From positions 310,001-374,000 of the forward strand of contig JAIYAT010000035.1 of NCBI GenBank assembly GCA_027488905.1: DNA of 64,000 nucleotides. The letters are read 5' to 3'. Shown piece by piece: positions 63,002 to 64,000 of this stretch (positions are counted from its first letter, which is position 1; every line of letters begins with the position of its first letter). The translations under genes and the position numbers were made by a program. Below the pieces are notes generated by a model, which worked only from the letters and a program-made list of their open reading frames with translations, had not been told where the DNA came from and searched no databases. Origin of the DNA: Bacteroidota bacterium. Its GTDB lineage: Bacteria; Bacteroidota; Bacteroidia; UKL13-3.

Positions 63002-64000
63002 ATGCCATTTTATTACCGATTAGGAAAAATTCCACAAAAAAGACATACCCAATTCAGAAAAGAAGATGGAAGCCTTTACTCGGAAGAACTTATTTCTACC
63101 GAAGGCTTTAGCAGTTTGTATTCTTTAGTATACCATTCTCATCCGCCTACCTTGGTAAAGGAAGTTGAGGAACCAATAAATGCAGAGCCAGTTGCAGCTT
63201 TGCCTAAAAACCTTAAAAACAGAAGTTTCTTAACCTTTAAAACAAAACCTACCGACGATTTTCTTTCATCAAGGGTGGTAATGCTTTATAATAAAGATGT
63301 TTATATTACTTGTGCAGCACCTAAAAAAAGTATGACAGATTACTTTTACAAAAATGCTGATGCAGATGAAGTAATTTTTATACACGAAGGCAGTGGTGTG
63401 TTGAAAACATTGTACGGTCAAATCCCATTTGAATATGGTGATTATTTGGTTATACCTAGAGGAATTATCTATCAAATGCATTTCAATGATGAAAACAATA
63501 GACTTTTCATCACGGAAAGCTTCTCTCCTATTCGCCCACCCAAACGATACCTAAACACTTTTGGTCAATTTTTGGAACATTCGCCTTATTGTGAAAGAGA
63601 TTTAAAATTACCACAAGACCTTAAAACTTATGATGAAAAAGGCGATTTTAAGGTAATGATTAAGAAGCAAGACTTAATTTATCCATACATTTATGCTACC
63701 CATCCATTTGACGCTATTGGATGGGATGGTTACCAATATCCTTATGGGTTTAGCATACATAATTATGAACCCATTACTGGAAGAGTTCATATGCCACCGC
63801 CAATTCATCAGACTTTTGAAGGCCATAATTTTGTAATTTGTTCATTTGTGCCAAGGCTATACGATTACCATCCACTATCTATTCCTGCACCTTACAATCA
63901 CAGCAATGTAGACAGTGATGAAGTTTTATATTATGTTGATGGTGATTTTATGAGTAGAAAACATGTGGAACGAGGCATGATAAGCTTGCATCCAAAAGGG
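63002..64000 (+). CDS. hmgA: Homogentisate 1,2-dioxygenase (5' part)
   Basis: The first 333 residues are present and the gene leaves the window at the right edge. MPFYYRLGKIPQKRHTQFRKEDGSLY and the cupin-type segments DEVIFIHEGSGVL, GDYLVIPRGIIYQM and NSHNVDS-like NHSNVDSDEVLYYVDGDFMSR match bacterial and eukaryotic homogentisate dioxygenases. The Fe(II) ligands are the His and Glu of HxxxxxxDE near residues 303-310 and a later His beyond the window. It opens the ring of homogentisate in tyrosine and phenylalanine catabolism. It is divergent from the TPR lipoprotein gene, with 45 bp between them. Confidence 0.9.
   Translation, partial: MPFYYRLGKIPQKRHTQFRKEDGSLYSEELISTEGFSSLYSLVYHSHPPTLVKEVEEPINAEPVAALPKNLKNRSFLTFKTKPTDDFLSSRVVMLYNKDVYITCAAPKKSMTDYFYKNADADEVIFIHEGSGVLKTLYGQIPFEYGDYLVIPRGIIYQMHFNDENNRLFITESFSPIRPPKRYLNTFGQFLEHSPYCERDLKLPQDLKTYDEKGDFKVMIKKQDLIYPYIYATHPFDAIGWDGYQYPYGFSIHNYEPITGRVHMPPPIHQTFEGHNFVICSFVPRLYDYHPLSIPAPYNHSNVDSDEVLYYVDGDFMSRKHVERGMISLHPKG

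Noticed and set aside
1-64000. CRISPR array, tRNA, rRNA or insertion sequence
   Set aside because: I saw no regularly spaced direct repeats, no cloverleaf-like sequence, and no transposase or terminal inverted repeats. The repeated GGTTTGAACC copies are scattered and not spaced like an array.

Overview
The window comes from a low-GC (about one third G+C) member of the Bacteroidota, very probably a lineage with gliding motility and a type IX secretion system (T9SS). The evidence is the gldD-gldE-ssb-mutY block, two secreted proteins ending in T9SS type A sorting domains, a TonB-dependent receptor with a carboxypeptidase-like plug extension, Bacteroidota-type lipoproteins, a 29-residue basic protein typical of the phylum, and few Shine-Dalgarno-like sites. 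I cannot assign a family or genus. I see no tRNA, rRNA, CRISPR array or insertion sequence.

Layout. 1-570 is the 5' part of a membrane glycosyltransferase running off the left edge. 699-2856 holds a PIN-PhoH ATPase and a LOG-family phosphoribohydrolase. 2877-7851 (minus strand) is mutY, an unknown exported protein, ssb, gldE and gldD. 7994-10947 (plus) is an HU-type protein, a TPR protein, the 29-residue basic protein and RNase G. 11175-38537 is a large exopolysaccharide locus: Wza-like lipoprotein, Wzc-like tyrosine kinase with a long Tyr-Gly repeat, Wzm/Wzt ABC exporter, a decayed methyltransferase, about fourteen glycosyltransferases or look-alikes, two pyruvyl-transferase-family proteins, three hexapeptide acyltransferases, an O-antigen-polymerase-like membrane protein and a WcaJ-type initiating transferase. 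Many of these genes overlap by 4-23 bp. 38527-48241 is a cell-surface region: TonB-dependent receptor, large T9SS beta-helix protein, two lipoproteins and a small barrel. 48247-59072 (minus) is a SirB1-like protein, topoisomerase I, an M43 metalloprotease with a T9SS tail, chorismate synthase and a three-gene MukBEF/Mks-like condensin operon. 59438-64000 holds a Ca2+-type P-ATPase, a TPR lipoprotein and the 5' part of homogentisate 1,2-dioxygenase.

The most unusual signal is at the DNA level. An exact 10-bp near-palindrome, GGTTTGAACC (or its complement GGTTCAAACC), occurs 12 times by my reading. Four copies lie in intergenic gaps and eight inside unrelated genes, in different reading frames. 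Base composition predicts well under one copy, so it looks like a highly iterated chromosomal motif. The other notable items are the nuclease-less SMC-kleisin-KITE operon, the mixed ABC/Wzy character of the exopolysaccharide locus, the Tyr-Gly repeat of the kinase, and a methyltransferase gene interrupted only by TAA stops.
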